Shown: positions 1 to 8,334 of the stretch, one piece after another
Position numbering within the stretch: position 1 is the first letter of the stretch
Layout of the letters: each line of letters starts with the position of its first letter
Assembly: GCF_001719615.1 (NCBI RefSeq)
Contig: NZ_MDVX01000015.1
Span: 1 to 46,330, forward strand
Source of the DNA: Neptunicoccus sediminis
GTDB lineage: Bacteria > Pseudomonadota > Alphaproteobacteria > Rhodobacterales > Rhodobacteraceae
Direction of reading: 5' to 3'
DNA: 46,330 nucleotides
Made by a program: the position numbers and the translations under genes
The notes under the pieces: model-generated
Seen by the model: only the letters and a program-made list of their open reading frames with translations
Databases searched by the model: none
What the model was told of the DNA's origin: nothing

Positions 1-1
1 G

Positions 2-64
2 GTGGTCGCAAACTATGATCTGATCCTTGATTTCGTCTCTGAAGAACTGGGGTTATCCAAGTAG
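2..64 (+). CDS. 3' end of a paralogue of the downstream SGNH-like RTX protein (partial)
   Basis: The frame starting at base 2 reads VVANYDLILDFVSEELGLSK and then stops at TAG (62-64). The same segment occurs in the next gene (residues about 269-287) with only an S-to-A change before the paralogue diverges. Here the protein ends where the next one continues into an Asp-Pro linker and RTX repeats, so this copy lacks the RTX tail at this point. The gene begins outside the window, and nothing can be said about its start or full length. The inference is a tandem duplication in which one copy gained or lost the secretion tail. Confidence 0.75.
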   Translation: MVANYDLILDFVSEELGLSK

Positions 65-284
65 GAAGTGAAAATCCGCCGACCGCGCAGTGCGCGTGCG
101 CAAGCAATTGCCGAGATTCAGAAAGCATGTTGAACAGGCAACATCTGGGCGATATCCAAACGCCAACACAAGATCCCAATATAATACCTGAATATAATAC
201 GTCATACTTTCGGAATATTGGTTCACAGGACCATCCCGGAGGTTCCTCCTTGACGGCAACCCAATTCCCTAGACGGAGTCACAC
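65..284. other. intergenic region upstream of the SGNH/RTX gene
   Basis: There is no convincing gene in these 220 bases. A GC-rich, partly self-complementary patch lies around 85-102 and could help end the upstream gene, but it has no T tract. A purine-rich GACGGAG at about 271-277 precedes the ATG at 285 and serves as the likely ribosome binding site. Confidence 0.4.
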
Positions 285-1946
285 ATGCCCACTGATGAAA
301 CGCTGGTTAACAGAACCGAACTTTCGACATTTGTTTTCGGACATAGCCTGATTTACCACCACGAAGCGCACGGGGGGTCCGATCAGACCATTGTGCCTTA
401 CTGGATGGACGCCTTCGCGGATGCAGCAGGGACGGATTTTTCTGTGTCAGGCCAGTTTGGTCAGCTTCAAACCCACGTCAGAAACCTGCCCCCGGAGGCG
501 ACCTGGTCGTGGCGTTTTGACGGGGTGGATCAGGCGTGGAATTCCTCTACGGAGACCTTTGCCGAAGCAGATTTTGACTCGATCCTGATCACTCCGGCGA
601 ATTACATCCAAAATCTCGATCCGAATGATCCGATTTACAGCCTGCCCCGTTCTGCTGTCAGCTACACGCTTGAAATCATCGATTATGCGGTCACGCAGGA
701 ACCCGGAATTGACATCTATATCTACGAAAACTGGCCGGATATGCGGCGGGTGATTGATGACAATGTATTCCCGGCCAATACAGCGGAACTGGCGGCATAT
801 CATAATCTGACACTGACAGAGCATGCCGCCTGGTTTGATGAATACCACGATGAATTGTCAGCGGCCCGTCCGGACGTCAATATCATCTCCATTCCGGTCG
901 GACCGATTATCTCTCAACTGCTGACCGAAACGCCTCTGTCGGGAATTCCCGTTCAGGCGCTTTATCAGGATATTGCACCGCACGGGACAGAGACGCTTTA
1001 TTTTCTGGCCAGCGTCATCACCTATTCCGCGATGTATGGCACCCTGCCTCCCGAGGATTTCACCATCCCCTCCAGTGTACATCCGCTAGTGGTTGCAAAC
1101 TATGATCTGATCCTTGATTTTGTGGCCGAGGAACTGGGATTGGATGGCGTTGTGGATCCTGATCCTGACCCCAAACCGGATCCCGATCCTGACCCCGATC
1201 CGGATGTTGTCACAGGGACCGCGGAGGATGATTTGCTTGTGGGCGGTACCAGTTCTGACATTCTGGAAGGCTTGGGGGGCAATGATACCCTGTTAGGCCG
1301 GACAGAAGACGACACCCTGTTTGGCGCGCGCGCCGACGATATGCTGCGCGGTGGAAAAGGTGACGACGCGCTTTATGGCGGGGGCGGAAATGACGTCATT
1401 AAAGGCAATAAGGGCGCGGACCGTATTTGGGCCGGCTCCGGAGATGACACAGTTAAAGGCGGTAAAGGCTCTGACAGCATCAAAGGGGGGAACGGTAATG
1501 ATGTCCTCTTCGGTGGCAAGGGTTCTGATATAATCAATGGTGATGCCCATGAGGATATCCTGCGCGGCAACGGCGGCAGCGATACTCTTTACGGCGATAG
1601 CGGTGACGACATTCTTATTGGCGGGGCTGCGGGGGATGTTCTTTACGGTGGTGCCGGCGAGGATAGTTTTGTCTTTTCCCGCGCGTTCCAGTCGTCGACA
1701 GACGACCCCGACTTTATCGGGGACTTCACCAGAGGTGAGGATGTTGTGGACCTCTCCGGTTTCAAACGGGGTATCAGCTTCGTTGGCACGGATGAATATA
1801 CTTCCGGTGGCAAGGGGGAACTGCGCGTTGAAGTGTCAGGGGGCAATACATTCCTGCAGCTTGATATAGATGGCGACGGTGCCTCGGAACTTGTCATAGA
1901 GCTTGGCGGGATCACCGGCTTTGATGCAAGTGATGTAATCGTCTGA
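285..1946 (+). CDS. RTX calcium-binding protein with N-terminal SGNH hydrolase-like domain
   Basis: The 553-residue protein has three parts. Residues 1-290 carry a GHSL block (19-22, Ser21) close to the N-terminus and a D229-IAP-H233 block, which resembles the nucleophile and the late Asp/His of SGNH esterases, although the spacing is DxxxH rather than the usual DxxH. Residues 291-307 are an Asp-Pro linker. Residues 310-465 hold about fifteen nonapeptide repeats of the GGxGxDxLY type, which bind calcium in the RTX family. The last 85 residues resemble the C-terminal part of type I secreted proteins (SFVF, IGDF, VVDLSGF). No signal peptide is seen, which fits type I secretion; the transporter is not in the window. 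A role in trimming or deacylating the local polysaccharide is inferred. The ATG at 285 has a GACGGAG upstream. Confidence 0.85.
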   Translation: MPTDETLVNRTELSTFVFGHSLIYHHEAHGGSDQTIVPYWMDAFADAAGTDFSVSGQFGQLQTHVRNLPPEATWSWRFDGVDQAWNSSTETFAEADFDSILITPANYIQNLDPNDPIYSLPRSAVSYTLEIIDYAVTQEPGIDIYIYENWPDMRRVIDDNVFPANTAELAAYHNLTLTEHAAWFDEYHDELSAARPDVNIISIPVGPIISQLLTETPLSGIPVQALYQDIAPHGTETLYFLASVITYSAMYGTLPPEDFTIPSSVHPLVVANYDLILDFVAEELGLDGVVDPDPDPKPDPDPDPDPDVVTGTAEDDLLVGGTSSDILEGLGGNDTLLGRTEDDTLFGARADDMLRGGKGDDALYGGGGNDVIKGNKGADRIWAGSGDDTVKGGKGSDSIKGGNGNDVLFGGKGSDIINGDAHEDILRGNGGSDTLYGDSGDDILIGGAAGDVLYGGAGEDSFVFSRAFQSSTDDPDFIGDFTRGEDVVDLSGFKRGISFVGTDEYTSGGKGELRVEVSGGNTFLQLDIDGDGASELVIELGGITGFDASDVIV

Positions 1947-2250
1947 TTGCACAAAGGCACTGACAGGGGCACGTCGCGCAAAAGAAGGTTTATTAAACGC
2001 ACTGCGACGTGCTGCCCCTGGCGGGTGTGTCAGGCCACTTGCAAGAAATCATTACCCCTGTTTCATGACTGATAAGTTTATGTAAGTATTATATTTTTCC
2101 TGTCCCGCCGCCCGTCGCTTCAGGGGCGGAAATGCCATTAACAGAACGCGCAACGAAGCGGGGCAGGGAGAATCGTTGATCTGCACGGCTTTTGTATTCA
2201 AACAGGAAGCCTTATTCTATTGAAGACAATAATTACAAAGGTATTCGCTT
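1947..2250. other. intergenic region with inverted repeat
   Basis: No gene is seen in these 304 bases. An inverted repeat lies just after the RTX stop (1964-1977 against 2004-2020, with a three-base AGC bulge). It could end transcription or stabilise the mRNA, but it lacks a T tract. The last 80 bases before 2251 are A+T-rich and likely hold the promoter of the aminotransferase run; AAAGG near 2237-2241 is the probable ribosome binding site. Confidence 0.4.
1964..2020 (+). terminator. imperfect hairpin after the RTX gene
   Basis: The left arm CAGGGGCACGTCGC pairs with GCGACGTGCTGCCCCTG across a 26-base loop, with three bulged bases in the right arm. It begins 18 bases after the stop codon at 1944-1946. 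There is no run of T after it, so factor-independent termination is uncertain; it may be an mRNA 3'-end stabiliser. Confidence 0.35.
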
Positions 2251-3378
2251 ATGGCTGGAGGCCGTCCGCTCTACGTCACTCGTCCGACACTGCCCCCATT
2301 GCAGGAAGTCATACCGATACTTGAAGACCTGTGGGAAAGCCGGATTCTGAGTAATGGCGGTCGCTATCATCAGGAATTCGAAGCAGCGCTTGGTGATTAT
2401 CTGGGGGTTGAACATGTCAGTCTGGTCGCGAATGCAACTTTGGGTCTTATGCTGGCGTTGCAGCAATGTGCCCTGCAGGGACAGGTTATCACCACGCCTT
2501 TTAGCTTTATCGGGACCAGTCATACGCTGGCGCTGAGCGGTCTGGAGCCGGTCTTTGCGGATATTGATCCGGTCACGCTGAATCTGGATCCGGCGGCTGT
2601 CACAGCAGCTCTGACCCCGCAGACCAGTGCCATCATGCCCGTGCATGTCTTCGGGCGGGCATGCGATACAGCGGCCTTTGAGGCCCTTGCCAATACCCAC
2701 AACCTGAGATTAATCTACGATGCCGCCCATGCCTTTGGCGTGCGTGACACAGGGGGAAGTGTACTGCGCCACGGGGATATGTCAGTGCTGAGTTTTCATG
2801 CGACCAAAGTGTTCAACACCTTTGAAGGAGGCGCTGTTATCAGTCGGGATGCTGCCACGAAAGAAGGTATAGACGAGCTTCGCAATTTCGGAATTGTTGA
2901 TGAAGTAACCGTGTCCCGTGTGGGTATGAATGCAAAAATGAACGAATTCAGCGCGGGGCTCGGGCTCTTGCAACTGAAATATATTGATGACGCCACAGAG
3001 CGCAGAGGTCAGGCGGATGCCCGTTACCGTGATTTGCTGGCGCAGGTTCCCGAAGTTCGCTGCCTGCCTCTGGCCTCTGGTCAGACCGGAAATAAATACA
3101 GCTTCCCCATACTGGTACAACCGGATGCCGGTTTCACACGGGATGCACTATACGAGCGGCTTCGGGCCAATGGTATTTACGCGCGGCGGTATTTCTATCC
3201 ATTGATCTCGGACATGCCCATGTATCGTCACCAGCCCTCGGCACAGCCCGAGAATTTGCCCGTCGCACGGGATATTGCACAACGTATCTTGTGCCTGCCG
3301 CTCTCGCCGGATCTCGGTGCGGAGGAACAACAGCGCATCGTAAAGGTCATTGCCGAGACAAAGACAGGCCTGAGCTGA
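2251..3378 (+). CDS. DegT/DnrJ/EryC1/StrS-family PLP-dependent aminotransferase
   Basis: This 375-residue protein has the usual family length. These fold-type I enzymes transaminate nucleotide-linked keto-sugars to make amino sugars for surface glycans. The expected PLP lysine is K186 in SFHATK (181-186), followed by FEGGAV. The aspartate that contacts the pyridine nitrogen is D157 in YDAAH, and an early SNGG block (34-37) matches the family N-terminus. It starts a forward run with two glycosyltransferases, and the next gene begins three bases after its stop. This context suggests it supplies an amino sugar to the polysaccharide. The exact substrate cannot be read from the sequence; a dehydratase or ketoreductase partner is not nearby. 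Confidence 0.9.
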   Translation: MAGGRPLYVTRPTLPPLQEVIPILEDLWESRILSNGGRYHQEFEAALGDYLGVEHVSLVANATLGLMLALQQCALQGQVITTPFSFIGTSHTLALSGLEPVFADIDPVTLNLDPAAVTAALTPQTSAIMPVHVFGRACDTAAFEALANTHNLRLIYDAAHAFGVRDTGGSVLRHGDMSVLSFHATKVFNTFEGGAVISRDAATKEGIDELRNFGIVDEVTVSRVGMNAKMNEFSAGLGLLQLKYIDDATERRGQADARYRDLLAQVPEVRCLPLASGQTGNKYSFPILVQPDAGFTRDALYERLRANGIYARRYFYPLISDMPMYRHQPSAQPENLPVARDIAQRILCLPLSPDLGAEEQQRIVKVIAETKTGLS

Positions 3379-3381
3379 ACA

Positions 3382-4629
3382 ATGGCCATGCTTGCCATAA
3401 TCCCCTCATTGCCGGCACGTTCTGTGGCAGAAGGGCGGGTGTTGCTGACGAAGAAATTTGTTGATGGCATGGCGCGGATGACAATGTTGTGGGGGGGGCC
3501 GGTCGTGGCGATCATGCGCCCGCACACTGCTGCATCGACGGGAAATCTGGACGATGCTGAATTCGACCTGGACCAGTTGCCGTTTTCCGTGCGTATCGTT
3601 CCTTATACGGGAAACCATATTTATACCGCACTTGCCGATGCCGATGCGGTTATGCTGGGCGGCGATCACCGGCTTGCCAATCTGACGCAATGGTGCCGGT
3701 CCCAAGGGAAAAAGACGGTATTTGTGACCGAATATTCGCTTCGCACAAGATTACAGATCATTGATGCAGAAGTCACAAATCCGGTCATCCGCTATCGAAG
3801 GTATCTTTGGGCTTGGCATCAGGAGCGCCGCAACCTGCGGGGGATAACGGCTGCTGATGCGGTGCAGTGCAATGGCACGCCGACTTATGACATCTACCGC
3901 AAGATAAACGGCAATACCCTGCTGTTTTTTGACAACCGGATGACCGTCGATATGTTGGCCGACCGCAAAGCTGTCGCTGCGAGACTGGCAGACATGGACC
4001 GCAACACACATCTCAGGATCGCCTATTCGGGCCGGCTGACCGCAGTCAAGGGGGGGGATGATCTGATCGAAGTTGCCCGTCACCTGAAAAATGCGGGGCT
4101 GGACTTCAGCTTCGATATCTACGGTGAAGGCGACTTGCGCCCGATCATGGAAGAACGCATCCGCGCGTATGGTCTTGGGGACAGGGTGCGGCTGCATGGT
4201 GTCGTTGATTTCGCGACAGAGTTGCTTCCGGCGGTGCGCAGTCACATCGACCTGTTTGTGTGTTGCCATCGTCAGGGAGACCCCTCCTGCACCTACCTTG
4301 AGACCCTTGGCTGTGGTGTGCCGGTGGTCGGTTATGCAAATGACGCGCTTTGCGGTTTGACAAAAGGCAGAGCAATTGGCTGGACGACACCGATAAATGA
4401 TGCCCGACAACTGGCAAAGAAAATTGCCGATTTGCAGGCACATCCCGAACAGCTTTCCCGTGCCAGTTTTGAAGCGCTGGCCTTTGCCACCGAACATACT
4501 TTTGAAAAGGAGTTCGCAGCCCGCATTGCGCAGGTCCGAAAGCTTCTAGACGGCCCGCCATCCCCGTTAAAAGAACTGCCGCTGGCAAAGCCGGCCCGAA
4601 AAGATCAAAAAAATGTTGATCGGGGGTAA
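3382..4629 (+). CDS. GT-B fold glycosyltransferase (group 1 / GT4-like)
   Basis: This 415-residue cytosolic protein has a typical C-terminal glycosyltransferase group 1 domain. It contains SGRL (216-219) with the following KGGD, the strand FDIYGEGDL (244-252), and the donor-binding segment around DPSCTYLETLGCGVPVVGY (300-318), in which E307 is the conserved glutamate. The N-terminal half is divergent, as is usual for acceptor-binding domains. The start lies three bases after the aminotransferase stop, so the two are probably translated from one mRNA. The gene carries two runs of eight G (3491-3498 and 4050-4057), unusual for one gene and prone to slippage. The sugar and acceptor are unknown. 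Confidence 0.85.
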   Translation: MAMLAIIPSLPARSVAEGRVLLTKKFVDGMARMTMLWGGPVVAIMRPHTAASTGNLDDAEFDLDQLPFSVRIVPYTGNHIYTALADADAVMLGGDHRLANLTQWCRSQGKKTVFVTEYSLRTRLQIIDAEVTNPVIRYRRYLWAWHQERRNLRGITAADAVQCNGTPTYDIYRKINGNTLLFFDNRMTVDMLADRKAVAARLADMDRNTHLRIAYSGRLTAVKGGDDLIEVARHLKNAGLDFSFDIYGEGDLRPIMEERIRAYGLGDRVRLHGVVDFATELLPAVRSHIDLFVCCHRQGDPSCTYLETLGCGVPVVGYANDALCGLTKGRAIGWTTPINDARQLAKKIADLQAHPEQLSRASFEALAFATEHTFEKEFAARIAQVRKLLDGPPSPLKELPLAKPARKDQKNVDRG

Positions 4630-4635
4630 TCCGTC

Positions 4636-5718
4636 GTGTTGACGCTTGTCACCGTGATATACGGCGATGCGCGCCCCTATCGTGTCGAACTTTTCGGCAG
4701 CATACTCAGCGCTTTGAAATTGCGCACCGATCCCGACACCCGGATCGTGGTCTATACTGACCGGACCCTTGGTGATTTCCCCCTGCCGGTAACGGAACGG
4801 ATTATATCTGCAGCGGATTGGCAGAACTGGACGCGGGGGGCCGGCGTCACCCATCTCGTCAAATTGCATCTTGTCCGGCAGGTTTTGGAAGAAGGGCACG
4901 GGCCGGTCATCTATTTTGATACGGATACGCTGTTTCTGGAGCCCCCGGAACATCTGGCCGCCCGCCTTTCGCCTGAGACGGCTCTGATGCATGCGAATGA
5001 GGGCCCGATTTCAGGCCACGGTATCTGGTCGGATATTGCAGCATGGCTTGGGGAGGGGCGCGAAATTTGCGGCCGGATGCTTTCGCGCCACTCTGTCATG
5101 TATAACTCGGGGATTGTCGGAGTTGTCGAGGCACATCACGACAGTCTGTGTCGCTCGGTTGATATTGCAAATGTGCTTTATGACGTGGATCCTGTTTTCA
5201 GTCTCGACCAGTTTTCCACCGGTGTGGCCCTGAGCGGGCAAGCGAAGGTGGAAACCTGCGCACAGGAGGTGCTGCATTACTGGGGCTGGCATCGCAGCTT
5301 CATCCGGGCTGCAATTGAGCGGTTCTGGCAGGCGCACCAGCAAGCAGATATCGCAGAACTCTGCGCGGATTTTGCGCCTGCTACCTATACCCGTCCTCCC
5401 GAAATTCGCTGGCAGGACAAACTATACGCGCGCTATATGGGAATCCGCTGGCGTCTGTCGGATAACAGCCGGTTTGCCTGTCTTGCGCTGAAATCGGCAC
5501 TGCATCACGCAAAAACCGACACAGAGACGGCCAACCGCTGGTTTGGGGTGCATATGGATTTCATGCGCAAGCCAACATCATCAAGGGCACAGGGCAAGAC
5601 CCTTGAAAGGGCATGCCGCGCAGACCATCAGGCGTGCCGGACTTGGCTGAATCCCCGGAACACAGTTGCGCTGGAGACGTGGATCAATGATGCTGGCGCT
5701 GGCGCTGGGGCGTCCTGA
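4636..5718 (+). CDS. putative GT-A fold glycosyltransferase (GT8-like)
   Basis: The 360-residue protein opens with a short beta strand (TLVTVIYG) typical of nucleotide-sugar binding folds. It carries a DxD-like metal site in YFDTDTLF (D95, D97), which in GT8 and related families binds the sugar nucleotide with a divalent cation. A GI/NSG-type block (MYNSGIVG) follows near residue 155, also normal for these enzymes. Translation appears to start at GTG 4636, six bases after the previous stop, with GGGGG upstream. It is the last gene of the run with the aminotransferase and GT-B enzyme. Its last 35 bases overlap the convergent rhomboid gene. The C-terminal 100 residues are not recognised. Confidence 0.7.
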   Translation: MLTLVTVIYGDARPYRVELFGSILSALKLRTDPDTRIVVYTDRTLGDFPLPVTERIISAADWQNWTRGAGVTHLVKLHLVRQVLEEGHGPVIYFDTDTLFLEPPEHLAARLSPETALMHANEGPISGHGIWSDIAAWLGEGREICGRMLSRHSVMYNSGIVGVVEAHHDSLCRSVDIANVLYDVDPVFSLDQFSTGVALSGQAKVETCAQEVLHYWGWHRSFIRAAIERFWQAHQQADIAELCADFAPATYTRPPEIRWQDKLYARYMGIRWRLSDNSRFACLALKSALHHAKTDTETANRWFGVHMDFMRKPTSSRAQGKTLERACRADHQACRTWLNPRNTVALETWINDAGAGAGAS

Positions 5719-6349
5719 CGTTTCGGGGCCGGGCGCCAAGCCATTTTGCCAGCCCCAATCCGGTTGCAAAGCCCCCCAGATGGGCCTGCCAGGCCAGATG
5801 CCCGTCGTACCACCAGTTCAACAGAATATTCAGCAGTACCATCAGGGCGATACTGCCAAGAACGTGACGGGTGCGCCGCAAGGGGGTGGCTGTGCTGTCG
5901 AAAAAACGCCAGCCAACCCCGATCCCGACCAGCCCGAAAAGCGCACCAGAGGCCCCAACCATCGGGGTAGTGCCCGCGCTGAGGGCGGCAAAGGACACAG
6001 CACCTCCGAGGGAGGTTATTGCAAAGACCCCCAGAAAGCCGCCCTGTCCGATACGGGCCACGACAGCCTGACCCAGAAACCAGAGTGCGAGCGCATTGCC
6101 CGCCAGATGTCCCAAGCCGCCGTGAAGAAAGGCATAGGAGACAAACATGGTGACGGGCTGGGCGGCATAATTGGGTGCCCAACTGTCTAAAAGGCCGGGC
6201 CAGAACGCCCCGTACTGATAGGCCAGCGAACGCCAGCGGGGGGATCCGATCCATCCCAGATCCGCCATTTGCAGCGCAACCTCGCTGGAGATGAGTACGG
6301 TCAGGATTGCAATAAGCGCCCCGCGGGGGGCGTGAGGCGCATAGGACAT
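5684..6349 (-). CDS. rhomboid family intramembrane serine protease
   Basis: The 221-residue protein is hydrophobic, with about six membrane segments. It has the rhomboid signature: HGGLGHLAGN (76-85, including the H81xxxN85 pair), the serine motif GASGALFG (Ser134) and the catalytic histidine in AHLGG (His190). Family members cut transmembrane segments of membrane proteins inside the inner membrane. It is the last gene of the leftward export operon, six bases after the outer-membrane protein stop, and its 3' end overlaps the convergent glycosyltransferase gene by 35 bases. The substrate is unknown; no GlyGly-CTERM protein that would point to a rhombosortase role is visible. Co-transcription with the export genes is inferred from spacing. 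Confidence 0.9.
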   Translation of the reverse strand: MSYAPHAPRGALIAILTVLISSEVALQMADLGWIGSPRWRSLAYQYGAFWPGLLDSWAPNYAAQPVTMFVSYAFLHGGLGHLAGNALALWFLGQAVVARIGQGGFLGVFAITSLGGAVSFAALSAGTTPMVGASGALFGLVGIGVGWRFFDSTATPLRRTRHVLGSIALMVLLNILLNWWYDGHLAWQAHLGGFATGLGLAKWLGARPRNVRTPQRQRQHH

Positions 6350-6355
6350 CCGGTC

Positions 6356-7579
6356 TTATGGACGCCAGGTCAGACTGCGCCCCAATACCATGAAGACACC
6401 GTTGGAGCGTGACGCAGTGCCTGAATCCTTGCGCAGATCAGAGCGGGCCCCGAAATTAATGGACCAGTCCTGGGTCAGCTGGAGTCCGTAGCTGGCAGAA
6501 AAAGTGCCAACCGCTATATCTGCACCTTCATCCGTATCGCGCGCCCGGGCATAGTCGAGCAGCAGACGCAGGTCGCTGATCGGGGTCAGCTCTTGGGTAT
6601 AGCTGGCCTGTAGCGTCGTGTTGCGCCGGTCTGATCCCGCGGTTAGGTCATGGCCCGCGCTGAATTCAATACGGCCCTCGGGCAGATCATAGCCATAGGC
6701 GACCCGCCCGACCAGTTGCGCAGTTGCGCTGTCATCCTGTGCAACCCCGAGTGTGATATCCAGATCCGAGCGGGGCAGTTCAAACTGGCGACTGACCGAG
6801 GCGGCCCAACGGGTTTCGCTGTCATCGTTATGGGCAACGGAGATTTGCGTCACCAACCGGCCCGATGGCCGGTCAAAGGTCAGTCCGCCCCTTAGGATAG
6901 CGCTGTTTTCGACGGCACTTCCATCGTCATCAATGATGTTATAGCGCAGGTTCAGGTTTGCGGTCGTGACCGGATTGATGTTGAAGCGCAACCCGCCGGA
7001 CAGAGTCGTCGTCGTGCCGTCCGCCAGGGTTGCACGGGCATTGTCATAGTCCTGAATCCGGTGGCGCAACTCCAGCGACGCCCCCAATGGCCGCAGCTCG
7101 CCCCAGCGTAAAGAGGCGCCGAATGTGGTTGCAGTGCGGGTGCCTGTGCTGGTCAATTGTCCCAGATCATCCGGCAGCACAACGATCCCGTCGGCGTCGA
7201 CAAAGCTGGAGGCGCTTCGCAGAAAGGCCAAATCCGACTGGACCCATTCCGCCGTCAGATCGAGCACCGCATTGGCGCTTGTGCGGCGGTAGGACAGGTC
7301 GGCGGTCGTGTCCGTGCGTGTCAGACCATCGCTCAGCTGGGTGCCGAACTCAAGTTCCAGCCGGTCCTGACGCGTTTCGCTCAGTGCGCCAAAGGTCAGG
7401 ATCGTGGTGCTGCGTCCTCCGGGATCCTTGCCCGCAACGCTCAGGCTTCGGTCGGTAAACGCCTCAAACTGCTGTCTCAGTCCAAACGTAAAAGAGAGCC
7501 CCCCCGGTTCGCCGTCTTGTGCCAAACCTGCAGCCGGACAGAGGCCGGTCAGAATAACAATTCTGAAGAAATGATTCAT
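6356..7579 (-). CDS. outer-membrane beta-barrel protein of the exopolysaccharide operon
   Basis: From the ATG at 7579 the product is 407 residues. It starts with a signal peptide (basic NHFFR, then hydrophobic IVILTGLCPAAGLA, cut before QDGE). The mature part is built of alternating strands of about ten residues separated by short Asp/Gly/Thr-rich turns, and it ends in WRP, all features of outer-membrane barrels. A slightly longer GTG start (7591) is possible but would leave no room for the GGGAG ribosome binding site. It follows the Wza-type gene by about 35 bases, so it probably serves secretion or surface retention of the same polymer. It belongs to no family that can be named with confidence. 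Confidence 0.7.
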   Translation of the reverse strand: MNHFFRIVILTGLCPAAGLAQDGEPGGLSFTFGLRQQFEAFTDRSLSVAGKDPGGRSTTILTFGALSETRQDRLELEFGTQLSDGLTRTDTTADLSYRRTSANAVLDLTAEWVQSDLAFLRSASSFVDADGIVVLPDDLGQLTSTGTRTATTFGASLRWGELRPLGASLELRHRIQDYDNARATLADGTTTTLSGGLRFNINPVTTANLNLRYNIIDDDGSAVENSAILRGGLTFDRPSGRLVTQISVAHNDDSETRWAASVSRQFELPRSDLDITLGVAQDDSATAQLVGRVAYGYDLPEGRIEFSAGHDLTAGSDRRNTTLQASYTQELTPISDLRLLLDYARARDTDEGADIAVGTFSASYGLQLTQDWSINFGARSDLRKDSGTASRSNGVFMVLGRSLTWRP

Positions 7580-7613
7580 TTGACGCAGCACTCCCGGCCA
7601 TCGTTCTGAAGAA

Positions 7614-8207
7614 TTATTCGAACAAACGGCGCTGTGGAACGATGATCACGTCGCCTTCCCGCAATCGCACGGACCCGTTGGGGCTGGTGCCTTTGAGTAT
7701 TGCATCAAAGTTGACTGTGTAAATCTTGGCACTGCGGTGCAACTGGACACGTTTGGTGGCGGCGAAATTGGTGAAGCCTCCAAATTGGGCAATCGCCTGT
7801 AGCAAAGTGGTGCCGGGTTCCAGTTCCACCCGACCTGCATTTTTGATCTCACCGGCAACAAAGACCGCCGTGACCGGATCTTCGGCGGGGGGGGAAGGCA
7901 CGGTGGGGCGCAGTTCTTCGAGCGAGACATGTACGTTGGGCGGGTTGGCAAAGTTCGGGGCCAGTTGCGCGGTCAGGCTTCGTTGAATTTGCAGCATTGT
8001 GCGTCCGCCCGCGCGGACCTGCCCTGTACCAGGTAAAGAGATTCGCCCGTCCGGTGCGACCAAGACAGTGCGATCCAGATTTGAATCCTCAATGACCTCA
8101 ATCCGGAGCGTGTCGCCCGGGCGCACCCGGTAATTCTGCGCTGTGGCGGTCGTTACACAAAGGATCAGGGCCAGAAAAGAGCCAAGAAGTGTGGTAATTC
8201 GGAACAT
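7614..8207 (-). CDS. polysaccharide export protein (Wza/GumB type, short form)
   Basis: The 197-residue form starts at ATG 8207 with AAAGG eight bases upstream; a TTG six codons earlier (8225) is less likely. A signal peptide of about 22 residues is followed by the polysaccharide export domain, opening with YRVRPGDTLRIEV and continuing with VAPDGRISLPGTGQV, and one SLBB-like domain in the C-terminal half (AVFVAGEIKNAGRVEL). The family forms the periplasmic and outer-membrane channel for capsule and exopolysaccharide. Here the protein lacks an obvious lipobox and is shorter than E. coli Wza, closer to GumB-like forms. An eight-G run (on the plus strand near 7887-7894) encodes a Pro-rich linker between the two domains. 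It is in an operon with the TPR lipoprotein. Confidence 0.9.
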   Translation of the reverse strand: MFRITTLLGSFLALILCVTTATAQNYRVRPGDTLRIEVIEDSNLDRTVLVAPDGRISLPGTGQVRAGGRTMLQIQRSLTAQLAPNFANPPNVHVSLEELRPTVPSPPAEDPVTAVFVAGEIKNAGRVELEPGTTLLQAIAQFGGFTNFAATKRVQLHRSAKIYTVNFDAILKGTSPNGSVRLREGDVIIVPQRRLFE

Positions 8208-8334
8208 GAAGTGGCCTTTTGACAATATGGTGAAACAGGCAGAAGCCGTGTTGTAAAGGTCAGTCTAGCGTCCGTTGGCCAATATCAAAATACAAAAAAG
8301 ATGTAAGGCACGGAAGAAGACCGCTCGGGTGATA

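Noticed and set aside
1240-1680. Regular short repeats that could be mistaken for a satellite or CRISPR array
   Set aside because: They are 27-base units coding for RTX nonapeptides in frame; spacers and conserved repeats of CRISPR type are absent.
5684-6349. Rhomboid protease as a possible rhombosortase
   Set aside because: No GlyGly-CTERM protein is seen in the window, and the enzyme has a normal rhomboid length and motifs.
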